Counted from the stretch's first letter, positions 8,152 through 17,609 are shown. The stretch is 64,000 nucleotides of DNA from Rhizobium sp. ARZ01 (GCF_014851675.1 NZ_JACVAE010000001.1:2356001-2420000), one strand, 5' to 3'. Notes: generated by a model from the sequence alone, not told the origin. Numbers and translations are program-made.

Positions 8152-9939
8152 TCATAACGCCAGCAAATTCAGAACAGCATCTTTTAGGGCGACATTCGGA
8201 ACGGCGGCCTGCTTGCAAAAATCCAGATTTTTCTCTGCAGCCGCAGGATTATTCCGGCTCTTCTCAAGGGCGCAAATCAATGCTGCATGGAAAAAGCTTC
8301 CGGACGCGGCAAGATTCTCTATCGGCTTGAAAAATTCGGAAATGTTGTATTTCCCTAACGTTCGCGCCGTGAATATTCTAAACATGATTTTCAGATTTCC
8401 GCTAGCGTGCCGTGCCTCGAAAAGATCGCGTAGAACGTTACTGCTGCGATGATTATCCCCGTTTTGGGCAAGCAAGGACGAAAGTACGTAATAATAGAGT
8501 TCATTATCCGGATCGAACTCGATCGCCTTTTCCAAAACGGCAATATTCTCGCCGCTCTGACGATTTTTTCGGCCATAGAAAAAAGCATACCAATATCCGA
8601 AAGCTACATGCATCGGATGATAGATCGACGCATGTTTGGCAAGGTCGGAGATCGATGCTAGATGCTGAACTGATTCCGAGAAAAGCTGTTGCGGATTGAC
8701 GATCTTGCTGCCCCCGATCGCCGAAGCCTGGCGTAAAAAGCCGCTGCTGCCGCCGACGATCGTCTCGAAACGTGAAAGCAGGACGATGTCATAAATAGCT
8801 CTTTGATGACGCTCCATCTTTCCGGTTTCTATGCTGTTCAGCGTATCGCTATCGATACAGCCGCACGAATGCGCAATATGCGCTATGCTTTCGGAATCTT
8901 GTCCGAATAAATAGACGTCCCTTCCTTGGTCGACAAAATGACGCACGATTTTCTTTGCTATCGGTAGTGTTAGCCCCTTATAGGTATAGTTCAGATACTT
9001 GCGATATTCTCCAAAGATTATATCCCCACTTCTCAGATGAAGTGCGACTGATCTAGGCTTTATCTCCGTATTTTGCGCAACCGATATCGCGTGTTTCACC
9101 TCACTCGAAAATTCGATTCTATCGAATGCCCGCTGCATTGCGGACACGGAATCCATATCCGGAACGCCGGAAACCACATCAGTCAGAATGGCGCGAGGGC
9201 TGGCGATCATGCCTGTTTGCGATAACGTCCAGCGAATATCGTCAAAGGAGCGCTTCATTTCTGTCAGGGGCCAGATACCCTCGCCGTCCCGTGGGGGAAT
9301 GAGATGAGCCGCGAGGAATTCTTTACTGAACATGCGCGTTGCCGGCACAATGGCGTGCGTCATGTCATCCACCAAGCGGTCGCTCCAGGTGAATCGAAAA
9401 CCTGCACCGCAGAGTTCGCTCATCCAAAGGGCATTGAGCATCGCGTTCAGGCGCTCGCCCAAACCATCCGCCCGGTTTGCGACCACTACAGGTCCTCCGT
9501 ACTCCGAAAATACCCGGGCATTGACTTCAACTTTCTCGAGATGAAAGTATTGCCGCTCGTTCAAGCGCAGCCGCACATAGCGGGCTTGCATGGCGCCCGA
9601 CAAGGGAAGGACGAAAGCAGATTCCCAGAGAACCGTTCCCGAATGGATGATCTCCCAACTCCGCCCATCCATCGAGATTTCTACGATGATGCTGCGTGCG
9701 CAGAATTGAAATCCATCCTTGCGATTGAATAGTTTTATATTCTCTATGGCATGAACGCCCTCAAGATCCACAATGAGATACGGGAAGTCGCTCTTTTCTG
9801 TATGAAAAGAGAAATTCCTGCCGGAGTTCTCGAAAACGACGGTTTCGTCGTCTGGTGTCGACCATCGGGACTGGGAGCTTAAAATGGCTCTCTGTCCCGC
9901 CGTGACATTCACGATCGTCGCCGTTTGTTTTTTGATCAA
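8152..9939 (-). CDS. Discoidin-domain protein with fucosyltransferase-like HxRxGD domain (candidate colitosyltransferase)
   Basis: 595 residues if translation starts at TTG 9939, which is preceded by an excellent ribosome site (GGGAGGGGGAC). An ATG at 10041 would add 34 residues of low-quality sequence. Residues about 15-140 look like an F5/8-type C (discoidin) domain (FPYLIVDLEGVHAIENIKLF, VEISMDGRSWEIIHSG, ARYVRLRL). Residues 155-420 resemble alpha-1,2/1,6-fucosyltransferases: RADGLGERLNAML, HLRSGD at 301-306 (the HxRxGD donor-binding motif), and DVYLFGQD. The C-terminal 170 residues are helical and TPR-like. Colitosyltransferases known from E. coli O-antigens (WbwK, WbgN) belong to such families, so this is the best candidate acceptor of GDP-colitose here. 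That role is inference. Confidence 0.65.
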   Translation of the reverse strand: MIKKQTATIVNVTAGQRAILSSQSRWSTPDDETVVFENSGRNFSFHTEKSDFPYLIVDLEGVHAIENIKLFNRKDGFQFCARSIIVEISMDGRSWEIIHSGTVLWESAFVLPLSGAMQARYVRLRLNERQYFHLEKVEVNARVFSEYGGPVVVANRADGLGERLNAMLNALWMSELCGAGFRFTWSDRLVDDMTHAIVPATRMFSKEFLAAHLIPPRDGEGIWPLTEMKRSFDDIRWTLSQTGMIASPRAILTDVVSGVPDMDSVSAMQRAFDRIEFSSEVKHAISVAQNTEIKPRSVALHLRSGDIIFGEYRKYLNYTYKGLTLPIAKKIVRHFVDQGRDVYLFGQDSESIAHIAHSCGCIDSDTLNSIETGKMERHQRAIYDIVLLSRFETIVGGSSGFLRQASAIGGSKIVNPQQLFSESVQHLASISDLAKHASIYHPMHVAFGYWYAFFYGRKNRQSGENIAVLEKAIEFDPDNELYYYVLSSLLAQNGDNHRSSNVLRDLFEARHASGNLKIMFRIFTARTLGKYNISEFFKPIENLAASGSFFHAALICALEKSRNNPAAAEKNLDFCKQAAVPNVALKDAVLNLLAL

Positions 9940-10209
9940 GTCCCCCTCCCACCTAAAACTATAGAAATCGAAATATCGCCCACCGCGCGACGGCGAAGAG
10001 GCGTCGATCGGCCAGAAAATCCACTCAACCCGCCACGCCAACGCGGGCGACTAGCTAGCCCATGTTCACAGGCGGAACAAGTATCATCCTGGGGCCGCAG
10101 TGCGGCCAGGTCATTCTCTCTCAACAAAATAAAAGCCCAAGACAACACGGAGATGAAGCCTTGTCTTAAAAGCTGCGAGTAGCTACTACCTTTACGGTCT
10201 GGTGCATGG

Positions 10210-13200
10210 ATGGTTTGGGTAGCAATGCGAGCGATAGCAGCTTATTCTTTTTATATATTTGGCGATTTTCTTCAGAGCGTGAGGATGCCGGCCGCGGCGG
10301 AATGGCTCTTTCGCCGCGCTCTCGCCATCAGGCCTGATCATCCCGGGTGGAATGCCAGGATCGCATCCCTTCTCCTACATCGCAAAGCCTATGGCGATGC
10401 CCTTTTCTTCTATGATACAGCGACAGGGCTCGATCACTCGCGGGCATCTTGGCACTACTCCCGCGGGAAATGTCTCCAAGAACTAAAGCTTTTTACGGAG
10501 GCCGCGGCCGCTTACGAGGCTGCCATCCAGCGCTCCCCTGAGATCGGTGCGTATCACAGCCGTTTGGCGGAGGTGCGCCGTAACCAGAAGAAATGCTGGC
10601 AGGAGGTTTCGTCTCTACGACGGGCGGTGGAACTCACGCCAGGAAGTGCGTCCCTCCATTTTCGCCTGGGCGAAGCCCTGGAGGCGATGGGCAAACCGGA
10701 CGAGGCCGTAGAAGCCTATCGCTCGGCCGTCGCCCTGCAAAATACGGACGCGGCATGGTTTTTCCAGCTCGGTAGAGCGGCTCATTCGGCAGGTGATGTC
10801 GACACACGCGACGCTGCCTACAAGAAGGCGGTTGAACTCGATAAGACGCTGCAGGTATCGAGGTACGGCGTCGGCATCTTCTATCAGCGCACCGAGAACT
10901 GGGAGATGGCAGCCGCCTGTTTTGCGCGCCAATCGCTTGAGAGCCCTTCCGATGCCGAGCTTCACTATCGGCTGGGTATGGCCCACGATAGGAACTACAA
11001 TTGGCCGGCGGCGATAGAGGCCTACAGGCATGCGCTCTCCCTCGATCCTGCCAGGGACAGCTGGCATTATCGTCTGGGCTTCGTGCTGGAACGGTCGAAC
11101 CAACTGGAGCTGGCTGCCGCCGCCTACACGGCGGCGATAGAAGCGAGCGAGGAGCCGCCGTACTATTGGAGCTATCGGCTTGGTTCGGTGCTTGCGAAGG
11201 CAGACCGATGGGAGCAAGCGGTGTCGGCGTTCCTGGCACGGGCGGATTTCGCATTCCAACCATCCGCCAACGATAACGCGGCAACGCCACGGTCCTTCGA
11301 CGATATCATGCAGACGATCGACCGTCTCAAGCTCCTCGTGCGCCGCACCGCCTATGATGGAGCGGCGCACGAGGAGCTTGCAGTCGCATTCGAGGAAATC
11401 GGCGATTGGAACAATGCTGCGGCGCATTACGCAGCGGCCATCGACAACAGTTCGGCTTATCCCGCAAAACTGTTCTTTCGCCAGGGCTTCTGCCTCGCGA
11501 AGTCCGGCAGGTTGGAAGCGGCCGCAGCGGCTTTCATCGAATCACGGATCCTTCGACGGCCGTTCGGGGTCGGCAACACCCCCACCTTCAAGCGCCCCAC
11601 GCCGTCGACGGAATATGTGGAATTCTCGGAAACCCTACCGCTTTGGGGGAACGCGATCCTTTTCGAGAGTTTTCACGGCGCCTCAATCAGCTGCAATCCC
11701 CGCGCCATCCTTGAGCAGGTCGTCAAGGAGGACTTTTTTCGGGATTATCGTTTCATCGTGGTGCTGAACGACACCTCGCGCCTGCCCGCGCACCTCGCGT
11801 CGGATGCCCGCGTCTGCGTCGTGAAAAGGGAATCCAGCGGATATCGCCGCCATCTTGCGACGGCGAAATACCTCATCAACAACAATACCTTTCCGGCATA
11901 TTTCAACCGTCGTGACGGCCAGCAATACCTCAACACTTGGCATGGTGTCCCGATAAAGACCCTGGGCAGGCACATCAAGGGCGAGTTCATGGAGCACAGG
12001 AATGCTGCGAGGAATTTCCTGCAGGCCAGCCACATGATCTCACCGAATCGGCATACGTCCGATAGCCTGATGGAAGACTATGACGTCGCCGGGTTGTTCG
12101 CAGGCCGGCTGGCGGAAACCGGCTATCCTCGCGTCGACCGTACTCTCAACATGACGCCAGCTCAGAAGAAGGAGCTTTCACAGGCATTGGGGCTCGATCC
12201 GGAGAAGCGAACGGTGCTCTATGCCCCGACCTGGCGAGGCACCCTTGGCAACAAGCAACTGGACACGGACCGGCTGGTCCAGGATTTACAACAACTGGGA
12301 AAACTGGATTTCAATGTTCTCTTCCGGGGCCACAGCATGATTGAAGGGCTGCTGGGAACAATGGATCTGGCCATCAAGCCCGTTCCTCCCGAGATCGATA
12401 CCAACGACCTGCTTGCGGTGGTCGATCACCTCGTGACCGACTATTCCAGCATCGCATTCGATTTCATGCCGAAAAATCAAAGTATAACCTATTATTGCTA
12501 TGACCTTGATGAGTATGCATCCGAGCGCGGCTTTTCTCTCGATGTCACGATATTGCCCGGCGTCATCATCAGAAGCATGGACGAGGTCATAAGGTCCATC
12601 GAACATCCGCAGCGCCATTCCGACGAAGCCGCCCATCTTTACTATCCCCATGAAGACGGAAAGGCGACACGACGCACGATCGACTTCTTTTTCCACGGCG
12701 ACAGATCGCATGACGTGGAACTGCGGCCGGACAGGCCGGCGGTCCTGTTCTTCGCGGGACCGTTCATACCGAACGGCATTACCTCGTCCATCATCAGTCT
12801 GCTCAATTCCCTCGCTCCGCAGGAGGTGCGAGCCGTGATCGTGATTGATGCGGACCCGGTCGGCAAGCAGCACGAGAATATTGCCAAGGTTGACCAGCTA
12901 TCCGCTCATGTGCAGATCCTCGGGCGGACAGGCGGCACATCGAGAACCCCCGAGGAACAGTGGATCTTCGATCGGTTCATCGAGAAAAACGAGCTTCCGG
13001 CCGCGGAGATGTGGGCGATCATGGAACATTCGATGGCAAGAGAGTTCCGGCGCGTTTTCGGAGAAGCGAGCTTTTCGGCCATCGTCAACTTCGAGGGATA
13101 TACCCGGCTTTGGGGGATGCTCCTGGGTATCGGAAGTCCGCGGGATATCTCGCGGTTGATCTTTCTACACAACGACATGGAAAATGAGCGCGTCACGCGG

Positions 13201-13917
13201 TTCCCCTACCTCAAGGGCATGATCAACCTCTATCGCCACTATGACAGGCTGATCTCGCCCTGTGACAGCGTGTCCGACCTGAACATGCAAAACACAGCGC
13301 GTATCGCCGGGGTCGCCGAGGACGCCTTCGTATCGTGCCACAACCTCATTGTGCCCGAGGAAATCGATCAGAAAAGCCGGGAACCTGTTCCTGAGGACAT
13401 CGCAGGTTGGGCCTCCGGCTCCAGAACGTTCGTCACTGTCGGTCGCCTGTCTCCCGAAAAGGGCCACAGCAAGCTCATCAACGCCTTTGCGCGCGTTCAT
13501 CGGCAATATCCGGATACCAAGCTCATGATCGTCGGCGGCGGGCCGCTGCTAGTTGAGTTGCAAATCCAGATCGATGGCCTCGGCCTTTCCCATGCCGTGA
13601 AGCTGATCGGCATGGTGGCAAATCCCATTCCCTATATCGTGATCTCCGACTGCTTCGTCTTTTCGTCGAATTACGAGGGTCAGGGTATCGTCCTGCTGGA
13701 GGCCCTTCATCTCGGAAAACCCGCCATATCTACCAACGTCGTCGGCCCGTGCGACGTGCTAAAGGACGGGCACGGGTTGCTGGTGGAAAACTCGGAGGAA
13801 GGGCTAAGCCAAGGCATGCTACGCTACCTGCGCAGCGAGCTCACCTTCCCACCGTTCGACAGCAGTCGTTACGTGGCAGATGCACGCGACCGCTTCTACT
13901 CCCTGCTGGCGCAATAA
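10210..13917 (+). CDS. TPR - CDP-glycerol glycerophosphotransferase - GT4 glycosyltransferase fusion
   Basis: 1235 residues in three parts. Residues 1-440 are tandem TPR repeats (SASLHFRLGEALEAMGKPDE, AEWLFRRALAIRPDHPGW). Residues about 480-835 match TagB/TagF-type CDP-glycerol phosphotransferases: LNTWHGVPIKTLG, LYAPTWRGT, FRGHSM, and HLVTDYSSIAFDF near 742-754. Residues about 843-1232 are a family 4 glycosyltransferase with VGRLSPEKGHSKLI near 1077 and SSNYEGQGIVLLEAL near 1152, giving the E-x7-E pattern. It could move glycerol-phosphate from CDP-glycerol and add a sugar to the same polymer. No signal peptide or membrane segment is evident, so it is probably cytoplasmic or peripheral. Translation could start at 10210 or at the ATG at 10225. 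tagD at 25114 would supply CDP-glycerol. Confidence 0.8.
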   Translation: MVWVAMRAIAAYSFYIFGDFLQSVRMPAAAEWLFRRALAIRPDHPGWNARIASLLLHRKAYGDALFFYDTATGLDHSRASWHYSRGKCLQELKLFTEAAAAYEAAIQRSPEIGAYHSRLAEVRRNQKKCWQEVSSLRRAVELTPGSASLHFRLGEALEAMGKPDEAVEAYRSAVALQNTDAAWFFQLGRAAHSAGDVDTRDAAYKKAVELDKTLQVSRYGVGIFYQRTENWEMAAACFARQSLESPSDAELHYRLGMAHDRNYNWPAAIEAYRHALSLDPARDSWHYRLGFVLERSNQLELAAAAYTAAIEASEEPPYYWSYRLGSVLAKADRWEQAVSAFLARADFAFQPSANDNAATPRSFDDIMQTIDRLKLLVRRTAYDGAAHEELAVAFEEIGDWNNAAAHYAAAIDNSSAYPAKLFFRQGFCLAKSGRLEAAAAAFIESRILRRPFGVGNTPTFKRPTPSTEYVEFSETLPLWGNAILFESFHGASISCNPRAILEQVVKEDFFRDYRFIVVLNDTSRLPAHLASDARVCVVKRESSGYRRHLATAKYLINNNTFPAYFNRRDGQQYLNTWHGVPIKTLGRHIKGEFMEHRNAARNFLQASHMISPNRHTSDSLMEDYDVAGLFAGRLAETGYPRVDRTLNMTPAQKKELSQALGLDPEKRTVLYAPTWRGTLGNKQLDTDRLVQDLQQLGKLDFNVLFRGHSMIEGLLGTMDLAIKPVPPEIDTNDLLAVVDHLVTDYSSIAFDFMPKNQSITYYCYDLDEYASERGFSLDVTILPGVIIRSMDEVIRSIEHPQRHSDEAAHLYYPHEDGKATRRTIDFFFHGDRSHDVELRPDRPAVLFFAGPFIPNGITSSIISLLNSLAPQEVRAVIVIDADPVGKQHENIAKVDQLSAHVQILGRTGGTSRTPEEQWIFDRFIEKNELPAAEMWAIMEHSMAREFRRVFGEASFSAIVNFEGYTRLWGMLLGIGSPRDISRLIFLHNDMENERVTRFPYLKGMINLYRHYDRLISPCDSVSDLNMQNTARIAGVAEDAFVSCHNLIVPEEIDQKSREPVPEDIAGWASGSRTFVTVGRLSPEKGHSKLINAFARVHRQYPDTKLMIVGGGPLLVELQIQIDGLGLSHAVKLIGMVANPIPYIVISDCFVFSSNYEGQGIVLLEALHLGKPAISTNVVGPCDVLKDGHGLLVENSEEGLSQGMLRYLRSELTFPPFDSSRYVADARDRFYSLLAQ

Positions 13918-13945
13918 AGCGGCCCCGGGTCGCACCCCGCCAACG

Positions 13946-13967
13946 GCAAAAGGGGTTATCCTTTTGC
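13946..13967. terminator. Hairpin between convergent GT fusion and manC
   Basis: GCAAAAGG and CCTTTTGC form a perfect 8-bp stem with a 6-nt loop between two convergent genes, overlapping the last codons of manC. The A-rich and T-rich arms could serve both strands, but no long U-tract follows, so efficiency is uncertain. Confidence 0.4.
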
Positions 13968-15386
13968 GCCCTGGCCTCGCGAATAGACGTCCTCATAGCG
14001 GATGATATCGTCTTCCCCCAAATAGGCGCCGGTCTGCACTTCGATCAAAACCATCGGCATCTTCCCGGGATTCTCCATCCGATGCCGGGCCCCGAGCGGA
14101 ATGTAGACGGACTGGTTTTCGGTCACGAGCCTTACTGCGTCGTCGATCGTAACGCGCGCGGTACCGGATACGACAATCCAGTGTTCCGAACGGTGCATAT
14201 GGCTTTGCAAGGACAGCGCGGCACCGGAATGCACGACGATGCGCTTGACCTGGAAGCGATCACCCAAGGCCAGGGTTTCAAACCAGCCCCAAGGCCTATG
14301 GTCGCGCAGGAACGTCTCGGCCTGACGCGCCCCTTTTTCCTTCAAGGCCACGACAGCCTTTTTCACGTCCTGCACGCGGCTGCGATCAGCCACCAGCACG
14401 GCATCGTTCATGGCGACGGCGATGATGTTGTCTAGGCCGACGCCGACGATTTCCACGCCCTCGCTTTCGGATCGGATCAGGGAATTGCGGCACTCGATCG
14501 CCGTCGCCGCTCCCGCAGTGACGACGCCGCTTTCCGGATCCGCCGGCATCTCGCGCGCGACGGCATCCCAACCGCCGAGATCGCTCCAGTGCCCCGAATA
14601 GCTCACGACTGACAGGTTCTCGCTTTGCTCCATGATGGCATAATCGATCGAGATGGGAATCACGGCATCCCACGCCTCGGGATCGAGTCTCAGGAAGCCG
14701 ATATCCGCCGTGGCATTATCCAGCGCATGTCGCACTGGCGGCACCATGTCCGCCGCATGTCGGTCGAACGCTTCCAGGATGCTTCTCGCAGAGAACAGGA
14801 ATATTCCCGAATTCCAGAGGAAGTGCCCGCTCTCCAGCATTGCCTGCGCGTCTAACAGGTTCGGCTTTTCAACGAACCGGCGGAGCGGCGCCGCCGGTCC
14901 CTCTACCGAATTGTCGGGCTCGAGCCAGCCGAATCCAATTTCCGGACGTGTCGGCGAAATGCCGAACGTGACGATCTGCCCGGCCTCTGCGGCGGGTACA
15001 CCGCGCATGACAGCAGCACGAAAAGCATCGGCGTCCGAGATCAAGTGGTCGGACGGCACGACCAGCATGAGGGTATCGATGTCGCGCCCGGCCAATTGCA
15101 ATGCGGCTGCCAGGATGGCCGGAGCCGTGTTGCGGCCATCCGGCTCGATCATTATTTCCGAATCCGTCACGCCGGCGGCGGCAAGCTGTTCCTTGACGAT
15201 GAACCTGAAATCCGGCCCGGCCACCACGATCGGCGCGCTGTAGCCTGGCGCGTTGAGCCGGCGCACGGACGCGGTAAAAAGGCTCTCTTTCCCGACAAGA
15301 GGAGTAAATTGCTTGGGAAAGCTCTTACGGGACAAAGGCCAGAGGCGCGTTCCCGCGCCACCGCATAATATAACCGGAGTGATCAT
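13956..15386 (-). CDS. manC: Mannose-1-phosphate guanylyltransferase / mannose-6-phosphate isomerase
   Basis: 476 residues, full length for the type II bifunctional enzyme. The N-terminal nucleotidyltransferase begins MITPVILCGGAGTRLWPLSR, the GGxGxRLWPLSR pyrophosphorylase signature, and contains FVEKPN and WNSGIFLF. The C-terminal cupin domain (about 350-470) carries the type II phosphomannose isomerase pattern RPWGWFETL, SLQSHMHRSEHWIVVSGTA and YIPLGARHRMENPG. It makes GDP-mannose from mannose-1-phosphate and GTP, and may interconvert fructose-6-P and mannose-6-P. It faces the colitose operon across the GT fusion. No phosphomannomutase (manB) gene is in the window, so that step must be supplied elsewhere. 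Confidence 0.95.
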   Translation of the reverse strand: MITPVILCGGAGTRLWPLSRKSFPKQFTPLVGKESLFTASVRRLNAPGYSAPIVVAGPDFRFIVKEQLAAAGVTDSEIMIEPDGRNTAPAILAAALQLAGRDIDTLMLVVPSDHLISDADAFRAAVMRGVPAAEAGQIVTFGISPTRPEIGFGWLEPDNSVEGPAAPLRRFVEKPNLLDAQAMLESGHFLWNSGIFLFSARSILEAFDRHAADMVPPVRHALDNATADIGFLRLDPEAWDAVIPISIDYAIMEQSENLSVVSYSGHWSDLGGWDAVAREMPADPESGVVTAGAATAIECRNSLIRSESEGVEIVGVGLDNIIAVAMNDAVLVADRSRVQDVKKAVVALKEKGARQAETFLRDHRPWGWFETLALGDRFQVKRIVVHSGAALSLQSHMHRSEHWIVVSGTARVTIDDAVRLVTENQSVYIPLGARHRMENPGKMPMVLIEVQTGAYLGEDDIIRYEDVYSRGQGAKG

Positions 15387-15920
15387 AAGCTTCCCCTTCT
15401 GCCGCGGCGATCCGATGTCCCACGCCGCCTTATCATACGATATTAGACTGCCAGTACATTGATTACGTTATTAAACGGATTATGACGGCGTCCGATAAAC
15501 AAGCCGTGCTGATCTATATATTGGGCATTGACTATTCCCCGCGAATTTTTTAGCCGAGATGCCCTTACAGTAGGATGTTTGGCCGCCTGCTGATTTTGTG
15601 GACAGCAGGCTAGCACTACTTTGGCAGACTGCGCGAAAAGCGGCGGATCGGGTGCTGGCAATGGAGACATCGGATATCGGCATCTATCAAAATCAGGGCG
15701 ACGATAGTAGCAAAGGAATAGCATTTTGATAATGCTATGCCTCGATGGGACGCGCGTGTAACCAACCCGATTTACAATGTCCAGTCATTTCTCCGGATCC
15801 CGGTTTTCTGCGAGGTTGCTTGCAGATCAACTGGCACCGCCTCGGGCCCCGACGTTCGGGCCGCCCCAAGTTGGCCGAGAGCATCTCTGATCGCCTCGAT
15901 TGGAGGCCGTTGTAAATTTA
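15387..15920. other. Gene-free stretch upstream of manC
   Basis: No open frame here has recognisable content. The sequence is AT-richer than its surroundings and should contain the manC promoter on the minus strand. One perfect 8-bp stem, GCCTGCTG (15585-15592) with CAGCAGGC (15603-15610) around a 10-nt loop, stands out; it has no T-tract, so I do not call it a terminator. Confidence 0.4.
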
Positions 15921-15933
15921 TGTTGTTACAACA
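15921..15933. promoter_or_regulatory. Short palindrome upstream of integrase
   Basis: TGTTGTTACAACA is a perfect 6-1-6 palindrome about 130 bp before the integrase start, in an AT-rich stretch that could hold the int promoter. It may be an operator; there is no independent support. Confidence 0.3.
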
Positions 15934-16030
15934 ATCATATACGTGTTCGCGTTTTGAACTTCGGTGGTGCGCCATTCCGCTTCGGAAAGCCGAATATAAT
16001 CAACGTTTCCATTGCCTTAGCGACGCATCA

Positions 16031-16061
16031 GGTACACACGCGGGTACATGGAAGGGTACGC
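16031..16061 (+). repeat. Three GGTAC repeats at 12-bp intervals before int
   Basis: GGTACAC (16031), GGTACAT (16043) and GGTACGC (16055) are spaced exactly 12 bp apart and end at the integrase ATG at 16062. Related GGTACAC pairs occur at both tRNA-tail copies. They fit arm-type integrase sites, and occupancy would also cover the int ribosome site and so repress it. Confidence 0.5.
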
Positions 16062-17453
16062 ATGGGGCTTGTATTGCAGTACGTTCAGGAGCCTAAAGGT
16101 GTTCGTGGCATCTATCGGTATCGGCGCAGGGTGCCTGCTGAACTGAAGCCTTTCATCGGCAAGAGCGAGTTGGTTGCATCACTTGGACAGTCGAAGCCGG
16201 AAGCCCTGAAGCGTTATCCAGCCACTCATGCAGCCTTCGAGAGGGAACTGGAGATCGCCAGCAAGGCGCTCGCGAGGGAGAAGCGGAAGCAGTCCCCGAA
16301 CGACAGGACGCGGCTAGTGCGGTACGGGGAACTGATGGACGAGATCAGGGCCTTGGGTATCGACAGCCCAGAGACGGCAGCCCAGGACGAGGATGAAGCC
16401 TTTCAGCGCGAGATCATCGCGGAGAGCATCGCAGCCCGATACCCCGAAGACCCGGAGACGGGGTACCCGCTGATCACGAACCCCGACGATGTTCTCAAGG
16501 TTCAGGCTCTGATGGGTGCCGCGCCCGCCAAGCCAGCCCCGACATTGGAGGATGCCAAGCGGGTCTATGTGGCCGAGAAACTGGACGGGACAGACTTCGA
16601 GTTCAGGAAGAAGCTCAGGCGCGTGGAACGTATCATCGAGGCTGTGAACGCAGCGCTTGACCCCGTGCCGACCTTGGATCGATGGACGAGGGAGACGGCC
16701 AAGAAGGTCAGAGATCACTACATCGCTGCCGGTCTCAAGCCAGCCTCCGTGAAGCGTGAACTCAACACGCTCAAGGGGATGATCACCTGTTACATCACCG
16801 AGAAGGAAGCCAGCTTCACCAACCCGTTCAGCAAGCTGGAACTGCCCAAGAGTGTCGAGGCTGCATCGGAAAGTCGCTACCCCATCCCCGATGTGATCAA
16901 GGACAAGATCACGGCCATCATCCTGAGCAAGGCCAAGAAGGACGTGCAGTTACTTTGGCGGCTGGTGGATGGAACAGGCACCCGTATTGCCGAGATCACT
17001 GGCCTTCGTGTTCAGGACATCGTCGTGGAAGGTGAACTGCCTCACCTCAAGATCGTTGCTCATCCCGAACGCCGCCTGAAGACTGAGTCATCAACCCGTG
17101 ACGTCCCACTTGTGGGTGATGCCTTGGCGGCTGCGAGGGAGGCCCTGACGATGGCGGGAAATGGGCCGTACGTATTCGCCCGATATATCAAGCCTACCGG
17201 CCCCACGACAGCGTCAGCGGTCCTGATGAAGCGCATTCGAGAAGTGACCACCGAGCCGAAACACACGGTTCATTCCCTTCGTCACGGCATGGCAGACCGG
17301 CTTTCCTTGGCTGAGGCATCAGCCATCGACAAGAACGCGATTATGGGCCACCTGAACCCCGGCACCGGAGAGCACCACTATGGAGGTCGCCACGCCAAGC
17401 TGAAGGTCTTGACGCGGGTGATGAATAAGGCGTTCGGTCTGGGTGCCGAGTAG
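16062..17453 (+). CDS. Tyrosine-type site-specific integrase (DUF6538-type N-terminus)
   Basis: 463 residues from the ATG at 16062 (MGLVLQYVQEPKGVRGIYRY), which follows GAAGGG; a longer frame to 15900 has no homology. The N-terminal R(Y)RRRVPAELKPFIGKSEL stretch is the SAM-like/DUF6538 arm-binding region of rhizobial integrases. The catalytic domain has the first Arg in DGTGTRIAEITGLRVQD (about residue 310), HSLRHGMADRL (H-x-x-R, about 404-408) and a late GTGEHHYGG with the nucleophile Tyr. It performs integration and excision of element B, probably at the 3' end of tRNA-Arg. It is intact, so element B may be mobile. Downstream genes are co-directional. Confidence 0.9.
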   Translation: MGLVLQYVQEPKGVRGIYRYRRRVPAELKPFIGKSELVASLGQSKPEALKRYPATHAAFERELEIASKALAREKRKQSPNDRTRLVRYGELMDEIRALGIDSPETAAQDEDEAFQREIIAESIAARYPEDPETGYPLITNPDDVLKVQALMGAAPAKPAPTLEDAKRVYVAEKLDGTDFEFRKKLRRVERIIEAVNAALDPVPTLDRWTRETAKKVRDHYIAAGLKPASVKRELNTLKGMITCYITEKEASFTNPFSKLELPKSVEAASESRYPIPDVIKDKITAIILSKAKKDVQLLWRLVDGTGTRIAEITGLRVQDIVVEGELPHLKIVAHPERRLKTESSTRDVPLVGDALAAAREALTMAGNGPYVFARYIKPTGPTTASAVLMKRIREVTTEPKHTVHSLRHGMADRLSLAEASAIDKNAIMGHLNPGTGEHHYGGRHAKLKVLTRVMNKAFGLGAE

Positions 17454-17609
17454 CCATCTCCTCCTTCCTCGGTGTCGACCCTACATTGCGTTTCTCATCT
17501 CCTCGGTAGGTCAAGCCTATCGGAGCGCCTGAACGCGCCCTGCGGTCGACACTCACACCGGCAAATGGGTGTTGGTCCTGTTGTCCTCGGCCACCTGAAC
17601 GGCCCCACA

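Noticed and set aside
15963..15978. Exact third copy of the tRNA-tail core
   Set aside because: Only GTGCGCCATT is shared and the preceding bases differ (TCGGTG against TCGG), so it is kept as a tentative left end rather than called as a repeat.
15900..16061. 54-residue N-terminal extension of the integrase
   Set aside because: It would be translated from the att/arm region and has no homology; ATG 16062 begins the recognisable protein.
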